Source: UBA11606 sp039815945 (lineage in GTDB: Bacteria; Actinomycetota; Acidimicrobiia; Acidimicrobiales; Aldehydirespiratoraceae). Taken from it: 11,897 nt of DNA. The stretch lies in NCBI GenBank assembly GCA_039815945.1, contig JBCBYI010000130.1:1-11897 (forward strand), in the 5' to 3' direction. Shown piece by piece: positions 5,988 to 11,897 of this stretch; the first letter of the stretch is position 1; the number at the start of each line of letters is the position of its first letter. The notes below the pieces were generated by a model. That model saw nothing but the letters and a program-made list of their open reading frames with translations, did no database searches and was not told the origin of the DNA. The position numbers and the translations under genes are program-made.

Positions 5988-7754
5988 TCAAACGCTCTCG
6001 GTGAATCGGCGACCCAGCGCGACGAGACGCCGGTCGACCGTCAAGAACTCGACGACGGGATCGAGCGACGCCTCGCTCGGGTCGTCGAATCGCAGACCGA
6101 GGCGGCATTCGCCCGGCTGCTCCTCGACGACGTGTGACACGTGCGCGAGCGCGGTGACGTCGCGCCAGGCGCCGGCCGCGTCGGGGATCCGGAACGAGAC
6201 GTCGGTGACGGTGCCCCGCTCGGGAAGCTGGTCGGGTCGAGCCGCCACGATGACGCCTGCGCCGCCGGTCGAGAGGTCGCGGAGCTGGCCGTCTCGACCT
6301 TCGACCGTGCAGGTCACGAGCCCGAGGCGCATCCGGTGATGGCGCCGCCGCTGTCGACGCAGCGCCGCGTCGAGGAGGACCTCCGTCGCGACCGCGACGA
6401 AGCCCACCGTCACCGCCAGCGAGATCGCGACCGTGCCGGTTGCGAGCCGTCCGGGCTGGTCCTGCCAGACGCTCCACGAGGTGATCAACACCGAGGCGTT
6501 GAGCGCGGCGACGACACCGCCGAGGACGATGAGGCGTCGACGCTTCGCCGCAACGGGATCCGCGAGTCCGAAGGCGAGATCGACGCCGAGGGTGCGAAGT
6601 TCGTTGCGCATGAGGGAGAACGGTCGAAGCCGACCTCGACCCAGCAACAGCTGGGCGCCCCAGCGGGAGCCGTAGGCCAGTGCGGCGAGGCCGGCGAGCG
6701 TGACGAGCGGGCCGGGCACGGGGTCCACGCCGAACCCGAGGGCGGCGATGGCGACGCCGACCAGCGAAAGCCGCTGGATCGCCGCGAGCGGCCCGATCAG
6801 GGCGACGCGATGCGCGAACCGCGCCGCGGGCGGTAGGCCGGCGAGTCGGGTGCGGGCCGCAGCCCGAACCGGTGCTCGGCGTCGGGCGTGCGCGGCGAGG
6901 CTCTCGCCGAGCGACTGGGAACCGCGCACCCGAGCGAGGGTCCGCCCGACGAGGGTGACTCGGTAGCCGAGGCGGATGGCGTGGAGACCGAGGTCGACGG
7001 TTGATGTCACGTCGGTGGCCCCGCGCACCACGACCGGTCGGACCAGCGCCGGCCCGTCGCCGTACCACGGGATCGAACCACGAGCGGCGAGCGAACGCCG
7101 CACGACCTGGTGCTCGAACGGGGTGAGCGACCATCCGCCGTCGGGGTCGTGTTCATAGGACGAGGGGTCGGCTTCTTCGAGACCGAACTGCACGACGCCC
7201 ACGTCGGGCGCCGACGAGATCGTGGCAACCATCTCGAGTGCGTCCGGCATGGGGAGATCGCCGGCCCGCAGGTGCAGCACCCAGGCGGTGTTGGTCTCGG
7301 CGAGGACGTCGAGGGCGTGTTCGTGCACGACGGTGGCCCCGAAACGCTCGGCGAGTCCGGGGAGCCACGATGCGGCGTCGGGGTCGGCGACGACGATGCG
7401 ATCGAGCCCCCGTACCCGCCGACACGAGACGAGGGTGATGCGTAGCTCGTCGGCGGATGCACTGCGGGCGTCGACGACGGCGACCGCGGCGGGTGGCGCC
7501 GCGTCGGGAACGTCGGGCACGACCGTCGGGGTGGCGGAGGCGCTGTGGGCTCGGAGCGCGAAGACGGCCGCTCCGAGCGCTTCGGTGGCGAGGAGGAGCA
7601 CCGCGATCGGAGTGGGTGCCGCGATGGCGAAGGCGGTGCGGGTGCCCAGGTAGCCGAGACCGGCGACGAGCGCGAGCCGGGCGCTCCACTGCACGATGGT
7701 CGGCGAGACGGTCTCGGGGGCGAGGTACGGATCGAGTCGCTGGTCGGTGTTCAC
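5988..7754 (-). CDS. Cellulose-synthase-like membrane protein with degenerate GT2 region and PilZ domain
   Basis: From the GTG at 7754 the product has 588 residues. Two membrane helices (about 21-67) are followed by a cytoplasmic region (about 89-295) laid out like a family 2 glycosyltransferase, then four more hydrophobic segments (about 324-341, 348-372, 407-430, 440-462) and a C-terminal PilZ domain (about 464-585). This is the BcsA order. PilZ c-di-GMP contacts are present: RxxxR at 470-474 and DxSxxG in DLSTGG at 493-498. The glycosyltransferase signatures are not: DxD is replaced in LRAGDLP (162-168), TED reads TST near 250-252, and QxxRW is missing in AAHARRRAP (287-295). It is probably a c-di-GMP-responsive membrane protein without normal polymerising activity (inference). 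The start is uncertain: an in-frame GTG at 7817 is an alternative, and the frame stays open to 8003 with composition that looks non-coding. Confidence 0.8.
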   Translation of the reverse strand: MNTDQRLDPYLAPETVSPTIVQWSARLALVAGLGYLGTRTAFAIAAPTPIAVLLLATEALGAAVFALRAHSASATPTVVPDVPDAAPPAAVAVVDARSASADELRITLVSCRRVRGLDRIVVADPDAASWLPGLAERFGATVVHEHALDVLAETNTAWVLHLRAGDLPMPDALEMVATISSAPDVGVVQFGLEEADPSSYEHDPDGGWSLTPFEHQVVRRSLAARGSIPWYGDGPALVRPVVVRGATDVTSTVDLGLHAIRLGYRVTLVGRTLARVRGSQSLGESLAAHARRRAPVRAAARTRLAGLPPAARFAHRVALIGPLAAIQRLSLVGVAIAALGFGVDPVPGPLVTLAGLAALAYGSRWGAQLLLGRGRLRPFSLMRNELRTLGVDLAFGLADPVAAKRRRLIVLGGVVAALNASVLITSWSVWQDQPGRLATGTVAISLAVTVGFVAVATEVLLDAALRRQRRRHHRMRLGLVTCTVEGRDGQLRDLSTGGAGVIVAARPDQLPERGTVTDVSFRIPDAAGAWRDVTALAHVSHVVEEQPGECRLGLRFDDPSEASLDPVVEFLTVDRRLVALGRRFTESV

Positions 7755-7790
7755 GGGTACGGGCCCCCACTCGGTGGTCTGGTTCCTGAT

Positions 7791-7837
7791 CGTCCGTTCG
7801 GGGCCGGACGTGAGCACATCGTGGTCCGTTCGGACCA
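7791..7837. promoter_or_regulatory. Twin inverted repeats sharing GTCCGTTCGG
   Basis: Two dyads lie just upstream of the chosen start of the PilZ protein. In the first, CGTCCG (7791-7796) pairs with CGGACG (7805-7810). In the second, TGGTCCG (7822-7828) pairs with CGGACCA (7831-7837) around a 2-nt centre. The 10-mer GTCCGTTCGG occurs in both, at 7792 and 7824, exactly 32 bp apart (about three helical turns). This spacing suits a pair of operator sites for a dimeric regulator, or two RNA hairpins in the leader. If translation started at 7817 instead, the first dyad would lie inside the gene. The role is inferred only. Confidence 0.4.
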
Positions 7838-8032
7838 GCACCCGGGTCCTCTTCCCCGGCGGGCGGGTCCGCAGGGACCGGTCGCCTCGGGCGAGGGTCC
7901 CGAGGGGTTGGGCCAGGCGACGCGTTGGTCTCAGCAACCGTTCTGGGCGTGCCGTAGCTATGGATGAGCAACGCACCGGATGGACAGCCGGGGCGGACAA
8001 CACATCAGAGAAACGCTAGGGAGGACAGGACC
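7838..8032. other. Divergent intergenic region, hairpin-rich, no gene seen
   Basis: This stretch lies between the PilZ protein gene (-) and the small gene (+). It contains a perfect 7-bp stem, CCTCGGG (7885-7891) with CCCGAGG (7899-7905), around a 7-nt loop. An outer arm, GTCGC (7881-7885) with GCGAC (7917-7921), could close a larger structure but competes for one base. Near the right end AGGGAGGA (8018-8025) is the ribosome site of the small gene. Promoters for both directions must lie here, but I found no convincing -35/-10 pair. I compared it by eye with c-di-GMP, SAM, guanidine and c-di-AMP riboswitch cores and found no match. Confidence 0.4.
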
Positions 8033-8194
8033 ATGGCGCCGATGAAAGATGGAATCGTGATGGCGACGGTGACGAGTCACCCCGCCGCAGTCACCATGGC
8101 TCGGGCGATCAACGGCCCGACCACGGTGCACCCGGTGGGTGCGGAGCGGTGGGCGGTCGTGCGACTGCCGGGCCAGCTCCTCGCCGCCGCCTGA
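8033..8194 (+). CDS. Small 53-residue protein of unknown function
   Basis: ATG at 8033 is preceded by a strong Shine-Dalgarno sequence (AGGGAGGA, 8018-8025, 7 nt spacing). The frame closes at TGA 8192-8194. Codon third positions are mostly G or C, as in the neighbouring genes. The product begins Met-Ala-Pro-Met-Lys-Asp-Gly and is moderately hydrophobic, with four Met, one Trp and no Cys. It has no clear signal peptide or membrane helix, and ends Leu-Leu-Ala-Ala-Ala. I recognise no family. It is followed within 13 nt by a chain of hairpins and an intrinsic terminator at 8417-8455, so it seems to be the only protein of a short transcript of its own. The ribosome site is the best evidence that it is real; a leader peptide or the coding part of a dual-function RNA are alternatives. 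Confidence 0.55.
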   Translation: MAPMKDGIVMATVTSHPAAVTMARAINGPTTVHPVGAERWAVVRLPGQLLAAA

Positions 8195-8222
8195 ATCCGC
8201 TGAGCACCGGCCTTCCCCCAGG

Positions 8223-8358
8223 CCGGGCGGGATCTCGCCGGAAGGCGAGCCGAACAACCGCACAGCCCAAGCCGGGCCGGGCGGGATCTCGCCGGAAGGC
8301 GAGCCGAACAACCGCACAGCCCGAGCCGGGCCGGGCGGGATCTCGCCGGAAGGCGAGC
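8223..8358 (+). repeat. 54-bp tandem repeat, about 2.5 copies
   Basis: Copy 1 is 8223-8276 and copy 2 is 8277-8330. They differ at a single base (A at 8269, G at 8323). Copy 3 matches the first 28 bp (8331-8358) and then decays, keeping only fragments such as GCACAG. Each copy begins CCGGGCGGGAT, contains the CTCGCC/GGCGAG stem with a GGAA loop, and, in the two full copies, continues with CGAACAACCGCACAGCCC. The period is a multiple of three, so an 18-residue repeat appears in translation, but no credible gene uses it. Near-identity between copies implies recent duplication or active maintenance. Confidence 0.92.
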
Positions 8359-8416
8359 GAGAGCAGAGCACAGAACGCCCGTCACTGGACGGGAAGGGTC
8401 GCAACCCTGGATTGAC

Positions 8417-8455
8417 GAGGTCGGATGCCGTTGGCATCCGACCTCATCTCATTTT
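8417..8455 (+). terminator. Strong intrinsic terminator
   Basis: A perfect 13-bp stem, GAGGTCGGATGCC (8417-8429) with GGCATCCGACCTC (8433-8445), around a 3-nt loop is followed by ATCTCA and TTTT (8452-8455). The T-run lies only on the plus-strand exit side. It therefore ends transcription coming from the small gene and separates it from the carboxylase gene at 8493. The T-run is short and starts 7 nt after the stem, so efficiency may be moderate, but stem strength is high. Confidence 0.8.
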
Positions 8456-8492
8456 CCGTGCGGGGTGGGTGGGTGCGCGAGACTCGGCGCCC

Positions 8493-10310
8493 ATGCGCCA
8501 CGACATCGTCGCTCCGACCGATTGCACCGTCGTCGAGGTCCGGGTCGGGCCGGGGGATCCGGTGACGGCGGGGGGAACGCTGGCGATCGTGGAGATGATG
8601 AAGATCGAGCGTCTGGTGGAGGCGCCGGTCGAGGGGGTGGTGCTCGAGGTCGTGGTCGGCCCGGGCGAGGTCGTGAAGGCAGGTCAGCCGCTGGTGGTGA
8701 TGCGGGAGCAGTCGATCGCGGCTGAGGTCGGCGCCGTCGGCTCTGACGACGACGGCACCGGCGAGCGGGCGGATCTCGCGGAGTATCAGGCTCGGCGGGC
8801 GTTGTTGGAGGACGACGCGCGGCCGGAGGCGATCGCCAAGGTCCACGCCCGTGGCCGGCGGACGGCGAGGGAGAACCTCGCCGATCTCGTCGATGCGGGG
8901 AGTTTCCAGGAGTACGGCAGCTTCATGTACGCCGCGCAGAAGGGGCGGCGCGACGTCGACGATCTGATCCGCAACACGCCGGGCGACGGCATCGTCGGTG
9001 GTCTGGGCACGGTCAACGCCGAGCACTTCGGCGACGAGGCGTCGCTGGTCGGCGTGATGTCGTATGACTACACGGTGTTGGCGGGAACGCAGGGCTTCCG
9101 GGGGCACGAGAAGAAGGACCGCTTGCTGCCGATCGTCGATCAGCTCCAGGTACCGCTGGTGTTGTTCGCCGAAGGGGGCGGTGGCCGCCCGGGCGACACC
9201 GACACGCCGTTCCTGGCCGGCTTGCAGTTGCACTCGTTCGCCTGGATGGGGCGGCTGAGTGGGTCGGTGCCGTCGGTGGCGATCGTGAGCGGTCGGTGTT
9301 TCGCGGGCAACGCGGCGCTGGCCGGGGTGTGCGACGTGATCATCGCGACCCCCGACGCCAATCTCGGCATGGCGGGCCCGGCGATGATCGAGGGCGGGGG
9401 TCTCGGGCAGTACCGGCCCGAGGACATCGGGCCGGTCGACGTGCAGACCGCCAACGGTGTGATCGACCTCCTCGCCGCCGACGAGACCCATGCGGTGGCG
9501 CTGACCAAGCAGTACCTCGGCTTCTTCCAGGGCGTGCGCTCCGAGTGGGAGGCCCATGACCAGGCGGCGATGCGCGACGTCGTACCCGAGAACCGCAAGC
9601 GCATCTATGAGGTCCGCGATGCGATCACGACGCTCGCCGACATCGATTCCACCCTCGAGCTTCGGCCCGACTTCGGTCGGGCGATCGTCACCACCCTCGC
9701 TCGGATCGAGGGCCGGCCGGTGGGTGTGATCGCGAATGATCCTGGTCATCTCGGCGGTGCCATCGACTCCGACAGCGCCGACAAGGGTGCCCGGTTCATG
9801 CAGTTGTGCGACGCCCACGGCCTGCCGATCGTGTCGCTGTGCGACACGCCGGGCTTCATGGTCGGGCCGGAGGCCGAGCAGACGGCCCAGGTGCGTCACT
9901 TCGGGCGGATGTTCGTCGTCGGGGCGAGCCTCACCGTGCCGTTCGTGACCGTCATCCTCCGCAAGGCGGTGGGGTTGGGCGCCATGGCGATGTCGGCGGG
10001 CTCGATGCATTCGAGCGTGTTGTCGGTCGCCTGGCCGACGGGTGAGGTCAGCGGTATGGGGATCGAGGGGGCGGTGAAGCACGGTGCTCGTCGTGAACTC
10101 GACGGCATCGACGATCCGGTGGCTCGCGAGGCGCGCTACGACGAGTTGGTCGATCGCATGTACGAGGCGTCGAAGGCCCTCAATGCGGCCGCCCACGGCG
10201 AGATCGACGATGTCATCGATCCGGCCGACACCCGGCGCCGGGTCGCCCAGGTGCTGCGGCGATCGGATCGCACACCGGGTTCGGGTCGACCGATGGTCGA
10301 CACCTGGTAG
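8493..10310 (+). CDS. Biotin carboxyl carrier / carboxyltransferase fusion (acyl-CoA carboxylase family)
   Basis: The 605-residue protein starts with a biotinyl domain (about 1-72). Its EMMK motif (34-37) puts the biotin on Lys37, in the usual hairpin with flanking APTD and EAPVEG segments. After a short linker comes a complete carboxyltransferase: N-domain about 97-335 and C-domain about 360-595. Expected glycine-rich oxyanion-hole regions are visible in FAEGGGGRPGD (225-235) and DTPGFMVG (451-458), and RKAVGLGAMAM (490-500) matches the family's RKAYGGA segment. It would transfer CO2 from carboxybiotin to an acyl-CoA in the cytoplasm. Carrier-then-transferase is the order of the C-terminal half of single-chain long-chain acyl-CoA carboxylases, whose N-terminal biotin carboxylase is absent here. 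The acyl-CoA substrate is unknown. The ATG at 8493 was chosen because it begins the biotinyl domain, though no good ribosome site is seen; GTG at 8469 is the alternative. The frame is open back to 8139, but that would cross the repeats and terminator. Confidence 0.92.
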   Translation: MRHDIVAPTDCTVVEVRVGPGDPVTAGGTLAIVEMMKIERLVEAPVEGVVLEVVVGPGEVVKAGQPLVVMREQSIAAEVGAVGSDDDGTGERADLAEYQARRALLEDDARPEAIAKVHARGRRTARENLADLVDAGSFQEYGSFMYAAQKGRRDVDDLIRNTPGDGIVGGLGTVNAEHFGDEASLVGVMSYDYTVLAGTQGFRGHEKKDRLLPIVDQLQVPLVLFAEGGGGRPGDTDTPFLAGLQLHSFAWMGRLSGSVPSVAIVSGRCFAGNAALAGVCDVIIATPDANLGMAGPAMIEGGGLGQYRPEDIGPVDVQTANGVIDLLAADETHAVALTKQYLGFFQGVRSEWEAHDQAAMRDVVPENRKRIYEVRDAITTLADIDSTLELRPDFGRAIVTTLARIEGRPVGVIANDPGHLGGAIDSDSADKGARFMQLCDAHGLPIVSLCDTPGFMVGPEAEQTAQVRHFGRMFVVGASLTVPFVTVILRKAVGLGAMAMSAGSMHSSVLSVAWPTGEVSGMGIEGAVKHGARRELDGIDDPVAREARYDELVDRMYEASKALNAAAHGEIDDVIDPADTRRRVAQVLRRSDRTPGSGRPMVDTW

Positions 10311-11237
10311 CTAGGCCGTCGCCACCCGGAACGCCTCGACGAGGCTGCTGAGCTCGTCGAGCGCCTGCTCATCGGTGGCACTGAGCCGCACGTTGCTGCG
10401 GAAGTCGGTGACCCCGGCGTCGACGAGCGCTGGCACGTCCGCCATCGTGGCGCCGAGATCGATCGCACCGGCGTCGTCGGTGACGCTGCGCAGGTTGCCG
10501 ACGACCCCGAGCGCCGACGGGTCGCGTCCCTCCGCCTCGACCGCGGCCCGCATGCGCGCGATACCGGCGGTGATGTCGGCGGCGTCGTCGCCCCAGGGGA
10601 TCCAGCCGGCCCCGAAGCGGGCCAGGCGCCGCATCGCCCGCGGCTGGATGGTCCCGCTCACCCAGATCGGCACGGCTCCCCCGCTCGGCTTCGGTTCCTG
10701 CCACACGTGGTCGAATTGCAGCCGATCGTCGGCGAAGTCGACGTCGTTACCGGCCCACAGGGTCTGGCACACGGCCAGCGTGTGATCGAGCTGGCGTCCT
10801 CGTTCGGCGAACGACAGCCCGGCGGCCAGATATTCGTGGCGTTGCCAACCCACGCCGACGCCGAGGTCGAGCCGGCCGCCCGACAACACGTCGATCGTCG
10901 ACGCGGTCTTGGCCAACACGACGGGGCGGCGGAGCGCCGCGAGAAGGATGTTGGTGGTGAAGCGCACCCGTTCGGTGACGGCGGTGAGGTGCGAGACGAC
11001 GGTGAGCGGTTCGAGCCAGTGGCCGTCGGGGCCGGTCGGTTGTCGTCCGCCGGCGATCCCGCCCTGGCTCGGATCGCCGTAGGCATCGAGATCGGGCCCG
11101 AACGCGACATGATCCGACACGGCGAGCCGGTCGATGCCGGCCCGGTCGGCCAGACGGGACCGCTCGACGAGGTGGTCCCAGCCGCCCGGATCGGTCGGAC
11201 TGAAGGTGACGAGGGTCAGCGAGAGCTGCGGAGCCAT
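10311..11237 (-). CDS. LLM-class (luciferase-like) flavin-dependent oxidoreductase, probably F420-linked
   Basis: This is a complete 308-residue TIM-barrel protein of the bacterial luciferase-like family. Visible landmarks are SDHVAFGP (41-48), the central RVRFTTNILLAALRRPVVLAK (90-110, a strand and helix near the cofactor site), LSGGRLDLGVGVGW (118-131) and EPKP..GGAVPIWVSG (181-195). This pattern is typical of actinobacterial members that use coenzyme F420, though FMN-dependent relatives share it. The substrate cannot be told. The start at 11237 fits the usual N-terminus; only a weak ribosome site is visible. It abuts the carboxylase gene stop to stop, and lies 39 bp downstream of the homocysteine methyltransferase on the same strand, so the two may be co-transcribed. 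Confidence 0.92.
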   Translation of the reverse strand: MAPQLSLTLVTFSPTDPGGWDHLVERSRLADRAGIDRLAVSDHVAFGPDLDAYGDPSQGGIAGGRQPTGPDGHWLEPLTVVSHLTAVTERVRFTTNILLAALRRPVVLAKTASTIDVLSGGRLDLGVGVGWQRHEYLAAGLSFAERGRQLDHTLAVCQTLWAGNDVDFADDRLQFDHVWQEPKPSGGAVPIWVSGTIQPRAMRRLARFGAGWIPWGDDAADITAGIARMRAAVEAEGRDPSALGVVGNLRSVTDDAGAIDLGATMADVPALVDAGVTDFRSNVRLSATDEQALDELSSLVEAFRVATA

Positions 11238-11276
11238 GCCCGAGCGTGGCGCCCGGTCACCGCCGACGCAAGGCGA

Positions 11277-11897
11277 TCAGCCGCGGCGCCGCCGGCGACG
11301 ACGACCCTCGCCGACCTCGGCCTGCACGCTCGCCGCCTCGACCTCGACCTCCGGCACCGGCAGCGTGCCGTCGAGCACACCTCGCATCGCGGCGAGATGC
11401 GACGGGTCGTTGCCGCAGCACCCACCGATGATCGACACACCCTCGACGTGGACCCGGTGGGCGTGAGCGGCCATGACGTCGGGCGAACCCGAGTAGACGA
11501 GCTCGGTCCCCCGCCACTGCGGGATCCCGGCGTTGGCCTTGGAGATGATCGGGATGCCGCCGGCGACGGCGAGCATCTGGCCGACCGCAGCTTCGGTGTC
11601 GGCGAGGTTGTTGCCGCAGTTCGCACCCATGGCCGCGACCTCGAGTTCGGCCAGCCGGGTACCGGCGGCGGTCCCGGTCACGCCCATCATCGTGCGGCCT
11701 GCGGTGTCGAAGCTGAGGGTGACGGCGATCGGGAGCTGCGACACGGAGCGACAGCCGTCGACCGCCGCTTCGATCTCCTCCATCGACGACATCGTCTCGA
11801 TCCACAACAGGTCGGCGCCGCCCTCGGTGAGGCCCTGCGCCTGGTCGGCGAACGCCGCCGCCGCATCGGCCGGCTCGAGCGCGCCGAGCGGGGCGAG
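11277..11897 (-). CDS. Homocysteine S-methyltransferase family protein, C-terminal part (partial)
   Basis: The frame enters from the right edge of the window; about 206 C-terminal residues are present, and the first visible in-frame residues read Leu-Ala-Pro-Leu-Gly. Family landmarks, numbered from the edge, are GGADLLWIETM (26-36), GANCGNN (91-97), NAGIPQW (122-128) and SIIGGCCGNDPSHLAAM (155-171). Cys94, Cys160 and Cys161 are the three zinc ligands that bind and activate homocysteine, so the enzyme looks active. It would methylate homocysteine to methionine using a donor such as betaine or S-methylmethionine; the donor is not readable here. After the catalytic domain there is an acidic tail, then seven consecutive Arg and a final Gly, which is unusual. 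About 100 N-terminal residues are expected beyond the window. Confidence 0.93.
   Translation of the reverse strand, partial: LAPLGALEPADAAAAFADQAQGLTEGGADLLWIETMSSMEEIEAAVDGCRSVSQLPIAVTLSFDTAGRTMMGVTGTAAGTRLAELEVAAMGANCGNNLADTEAAVGQMLAVAGGIPIISKANAGIPQWRGTELVYSGSPDVMAAHAHRVHVEGVSIIGGCCGNDPSHLAAMRGVLDGTLPVPEVEVEAASVQAEVGEGRRRRRRRG

Larger units (their letters stand above)
8195..8455 (+). ncRNA. Candidate structured RNA: seven-hairpin 3' region of the small-gene transcript
   Basis: No believable gene lies here. Successive perfect stems are: CCGGCCT (8207-8213) with AGGCCGG (8220-8226); three copies of CTCGCC with GGCGAG capped by GGAA, at 8234-8249, 8288-8303 and 8342-8357; CCCGTC (8378-8383) with GACGGG (8388-8393) capped by ACTG; AGGGT (8395-8399) with ACCCT (8404-8408); and the terminator stem at 8417-8445. 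GGAA is a GNRA tetraloop, a frequent tertiary-contact or protein-binding loop. An ordered row of short stems ending in a terminator looks like a functional RNA or an elaborate 3' untranslated region, although high GC makes some pairing likely by chance. No known RNA family is recognised. Confidence 0.4.

Noticed and set aside
7755..8003. Longer N-terminus for the PilZ protein, up to 8003
   Set aside because: The added residues are Arg/Pro/Thr-rich with no domain. The membrane segment and typical N-terminus follow the GTG at 7754, although 7817 stays possible.
7838..8032. c-di-GMP (GEMM) or other riboswitch upstream of the PilZ protein or the small gene
   Set aside because: The idea is attractive given the PilZ neighbour, but the conserved core sequences of GEMM, guanidine, SAM and c-di-AMP riboswitches were not found by eye on either strand. 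A covariance-model scan would be decisive.
8223..8358. CRISPR array
   Set aside because: The 54-bp units are joined head to tail with no unique spacers, and no cas genes are visible.
7958..8437. Minus-strand 159-residue frame across the repeats
   Set aside because: It is Arg/His/Pro-rich, opposite a better supported gene, and its repeats only mirror the DNA repeat.
8195..8492. Type III toxin-antitoxin locus (tandem-repeat RNA, terminator, toxin gene)
   Set aside because: The repeat-then-terminator order is similar, but the downstream gene is a clear carboxyltransferase and not a ToxN-like endoribonuclease.
8139..8492. N-terminal extension of the carboxylase reading through the repeats
   Set aside because: The frame is open with an 18-residue periodic peptide, but it crosses a strong terminator, overlaps the small gene and has non-protein-like composition. 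The biotinyl domain starts at the ATG at 8493.

Overview
The window is very GC-rich (roughly two thirds G+C), with dense gene packing, GTG starts and GC-rich third codon positions. An F420-type luciferase-like oxidoreductase, threonine- and aspartate-rich secreted proteins and a MacAB-like exporter whose adaptor carries a peptidoglycan-binding domain point to a high-GC actinobacterium. An Acidimicrobiia (Ilumatobacter-like) origin is my best guess from style alone, not from any search.

Layout. Positions 1-62 hold the first codons of a minus-strand gene for a membrane or exported protein. At 146-1012 (+) is a short Gfo/Idh/MocA-type Rossmann protein that seems to have lost its catalytic Lys and His. 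At 1070-5956 (+) is a four-gene operon joined by overlapping stop/start codons: a lipoprotein, a periplasmic-adaptor-like protein with a peptidoglycan-binding domain and about three Calx-beta domains inserted in it, a LolD/MacB-type ATPase and a MacB/FtsX-type permease. Together they look like a cell-wall-anchored, possibly calcium-responsive ABC exporter.

Convergent to the operon, 5988-7754 (-) encodes a membrane protein with the architecture of bacterial cellulose synthase (family 2 glycosyltransferase-like region, membrane helices, C-terminal PilZ domain). The glycosyltransferase motifs are degraded while the PilZ c-di-GMP-binding motifs are kept. Upstream of it is a hairpin-rich divergent intergenic region (7755-8032). 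Then comes a 53-residue small gene (8033-8194, +) with a strong Shine-Dalgarno sequence. It is followed by about 260 nt of non-coding sequence holding a chain of seven predicted hairpins, three of them identical GNRA-capped stems in a 54-bp tandem repeat, ending in a strong intrinsic terminator (8417-8455).

The last part is metabolic: 8493-10310 (+) is a biotin-carrier/carboxyltransferase fusion of the acyl-CoA carboxylase family with no biotin carboxylase nearby; 10311-11237 (-) is a luciferase-like monooxygenase family oxidoreductase that abuts it stop to stop; and 11277-11897 (-) is the C-terminal part of a zinc-dependent homocysteine S-methyltransferase, cut by the window edge.

The items most worth following up are the Calx-beta-containing exporter adaptor, the degenerate glycosyltransferase with an intact PilZ receptor, and the small-gene plus hairpin-array transcript. 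All functional calls come from reading motifs by eye; no homology search was run.
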